A stretch of 64,000 nucleotides of DNA. Origin: Salinivenus iranica (GTDB lineage: Bacteria; Bacteroidota; Rhodothermia; Rhodothermales; Salinibacteraceae). The DNA lies in contig NCRB01000004.1 of NCBI GenBank assembly GCA_002894665.1, positions 28,055 to 92,054 on the forward strand. The letters run 5' to 3'. Each line of letters starts with the position of its first letter. The stretch's first letter is position 1. Positions 62,435 to 64,000 of the stretch are shown here, one piece after another. A model generated the notes under the pieces. The model saw only the letters and a list, made by a program, of their open reading frames with translations. It did no database searches and was not told the DNA's origin. The position numbers and the translations under genes were made by a program.

Positions 62435-63136
62435 TCATTCTTCGGGCTGGAGCACCAGTCGGTCGTTCACCCGAACCTGAAACCGGGGCGCCGAGAGCCC
62501 GGCGGCCTGGAGGGCCGGGCGTAGCATGGTCTCCAGTGCCCGGGCTGTGTTCAGGCGGGGCTGGGTGGCCGTCTCGAAGCGACGCTCGGCCTGCCGGCGG
62601 AAGGCGGGTTCGACGGCCGACAGGGCCGCGGCACGCACCTGGTCGTTCGCGTCGGACGGGAGCACTCGCATCCAGCCCGCATTGCTCGTCCGCACCTCCA
62701 GGCGCGGAAGCTCCGGGGAGACGCTGTGGACCGACAGGCGGGGCAGCTCCAGTTCCACCACCTCGTCGCCGGACAGGCGAATCATCTCCGGCGTGAGGGC
62801 CTGCACGTCGAACCCGTACGACACGCGGCCCGGCACCCGAACCTCCGCCCGGGAGCGGCCCCGGAGGAGCGCCAACGTCCCCGGCTGGGTCATCTGGAGC
62901 ATCCTGGTCATCCAGTCGGGGGTCAGGTACTGCGACGAGTCGAGGGCCACCGTCACCTGCAGGTCGAGCGTGCCCGTTACCAGGAACGAGGCCGGGGCCT
63001 CCTCCTCGACGGTCGTGATCACCGTGCGACGCACCGTGGCCTCCGACGGCCCCCGCCCCCACCACACAAGGGCCGCGGCCAGCAGGAGACCGAGGACGAC
63101 GCCTCCGCCAACGGCCACACGCTCACGTCGGGTCAC
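62435..63136 (-). CDS. DUF4230-like membrane-anchored protein
   Basis: A 233-residue protein with one N-terminal membrane helix (GGGVVLGLLLAAALVWWGRG) and an extracytoplasmic region resembling DUF4230: VITTVEEEAPASFLVTGTLD, LLRGRSRAEVRVPGRVSYGF, DVQALTPEMIRLSGDEVVEL, and helical end RRFETATQPRLNTARALETM. Start taken at GTG 63136 (VTRRERVAVGG); a TTG at 63166 would add ten residues. Function unknown. It shares the strand with the permease upstream, which ends 54 bases before it. Confidence 0.7.
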   Translation of the reverse strand: MTRRERVAVGGGVVLGLLLAAALVWWGRGPSEATVRRTVITTVEEEAPASFLVTGTLDLQVTVALDSSQYLTPDWMTRMLQMTQPGTLALLRGRSRAEVRVPGRVSYGFDVQALTPEMIRLSGDEVVELELPRLSVHSVSPELPRLEVRTSNAGWMRVLPSDANDQVRAAALSAVEPAFRRQAERRFETATQPRLNTARALETMLRPALQAAGLSAPRFQVRVNDRLVLQPEE

Positions 63137-63190
63137 GGGGAGAGCAGTCGATGGTGAACAGCGCAACGAACGATGGGGACGGCCACGCGG

Positions 63191-64000
63191 CTACAGCCGG
63201 AGCAACACGAGCGCGGCCACCGCGAGTCCAATGCCGATTCGGTTGGCCCGCGACAGGTGCTCGTTCCAGAAAAAGACCCCGACCGCCGCCGCCAGCACCA
63301 TGATGGCGATGTTATTGGCCGGAAACACCACGGTGCCGGGCAGCACCTCCACGGCCCGGAGGAGAAACTCCAGCGAGCCGTAATTGATGACACCCAGAAA
63401 CAGCCCCCATCCGACTGTCTGCCGGTCGGGCCAGCGGCCATGCCGGATCGCCCGGTGGCCCACCACCACGGCCCCGATGAGGAACGCAATGCCAAACGCC
63501 CCCATCAGAAACAGCACCCGGCTGTTTGTGTCGCCGAACCCTTCCTCGAACGTCTTCATGGAGAGGTCCACCGCCCCGCCCGAGCAAAACGTAAGCGCCA
63601 GCACGCCAAAGGCGCGCCAGTCCACCACGGGCTCCGTCGACGGGCGGGGCTCCGACGCCGACTCGTTTCCCCCGGGGACCGCCGCCACGCCCTCCCGCAT
63701 CGGCTCCGGCCGACGTTCTTTCTGGGCGATGAGAAAGAACGCCACGGCGGCAAGCCCCATTCCCGCCCCCTGCCATACCGACGGGACCTCGTTCCAGACC
63801 CCCCACGACGCCAGAAACGGAATCACCACCGACACGCGCATCACCCCCGTCGCGAGCGACATGCCGGCCTCATCCGTCGCGACGGCCAAAATAAAAAAGC
63901 CCGCAATGAGCAGCGCCCCCGTGCCCACGCTCAGGGCCACCAGGCCCGGCGACAGCTCCAGCCCGCCCTCCACCGAGCGCCCCCCCACACTCATCAGGAC
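63191..64000 (-). CDS. EamA/DMT-superfamily permease (5' end outside window)
   Basis: Membrane transporter with at least eight hydrophobic segments, ending NRIGIGLAVAALVLLRL. The two halves show LSPGLVALSVGTGALLIAGF and GMGLAAVAFFLIAQKE in the first, then FGVLALTFCSGGAVDLSMKT, INYGSLEFLLRAVEVLPGTV and VFPANNIAIMVLAAAVGVFF in the second, the EamA repeat pattern. The frame is open to the window edge; ATG 63994 lies after where the first helices should be, so the true start is probably beyond the right edge. A long hydrophilic, Pro/Glu-rich loop lies between the halves. Substrate unknown. Confidence 0.75.
   Translation of the reverse strand, partial: VLMSVGGRSVEGGLELSPGLVALSVGTGALLIAGFFILAVATDEAGMSLATGVMRVSVVIPFLASWGVWNEVPSVWQGAGMGLAAVAFFLIAQKERRPEPMREGVAAVPGGNESASEPRPSTEPVVDWRAFGVLALTFCSGGAVDLSMKTFEEGFGDTNSRVLFLMGAFGIAFLIGAVVVGHRAIRHGRWPDRQTVGWGLFLGVINYGSLEFLLRAVEVLPGTVVFPANNIAIMVLAAAVGVFFWNEHLSRANRIGIGLAVAALVLLRL

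Overview
The window looks like chromosome of an extremely halophilic member of the Rhodothermota/Bacteroidota, most like Salinibacter. The evidence is high GC with strongly GC-biased third positions, markedly acidic proteins (for example the Glu/Asp tail of S6 and the Asp/Ser/Pro-rich linker of DnaA), few Shine-Dalgarno sequences, a full menaquinone set, and Bacteroidota-type families (DUF3098, class I FbaB aldolase). The species name is an inference; no comparison could be run. Both edges cut genes: pdhB on the left, an EamA-type permease on the right.

Layout. 1-6985: pyruvate dehydrogenase E1 beta and alpha (alpha with an unusual N-terminal helix-hairpin-helix), a polyprenol-phosphate mannose synthase-like GT2, isocitrate dehydrogenase with a strong terminator, a small hypothetical, and a homologue of the tRNA-queuosine mannosyltransferase. 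7082-12754: ComF, MsrA, Ndk with an exo-muramidase-like lipoprotein, a DUF3098 protein, a PBP4-type carboxypeptidase and MreD. 12791-14495: dapB-dapA. 14715-14866: tRNA-Ala(GGC) and a terminator. 15084-18133: class I fructose-bisphosphate aldolase and a Ycf46-like AAA ATPase. 18134-20055: a lower-GC accessory patch with a frameshifted membrane gene and a VapBC toxin-antitoxin pair. 20056-24721: three tandem exported amidohydrolases, of which only the middle one keeps the HxH metal motif.

24793-35160 is a metal-stress locus on the minus strand: OmpR-type regulator, histidine kinase, TolC-type channel, periplasmic adaptor, heavy-metal RND pump and a PII-like protein, followed by a DUF2202 lipoprotein and a four-helix membrane protein. 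Next come a type III polyketide synthase, a decayed Na+/H+ antiporter remnant, MazG, tmRNA (ssrA) with a terminator, an IS110 transposase remnant, DnaA and a trans-sulfuration enzyme.

42946-50886 is a long minus-strand block: lptC, OstA/LptA-like, lptB, glmS, prfA, then rpsF-rpsR-rplI. It joins lipopolysaccharide transport, amino-sugar supply and translation. 51141-53075 is a plus-strand partner-switching module (STAS, HATPase, receiver-PP2C). 53121-61590 is a GNAT enzyme and the menaquinone genes menF, menD, menA, menC and menE, with a Tat-exported metallo-beta-lactamase-fold hydrolase inserted on the opposite strand between menD and menA. The right end holds a membrane protein, a DUF4230 protein and the permease.

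I found no single wholly new system. The best leads are a palindromic motif (GGAAGCGCTTCC) repeated at four gene-proximal sites, the HhH-fused E1 alpha, the bacterial QTMAN-like enzyme, the degenerate amidohydrolases flanking an intact one, and the pump-linked PII-like protein.
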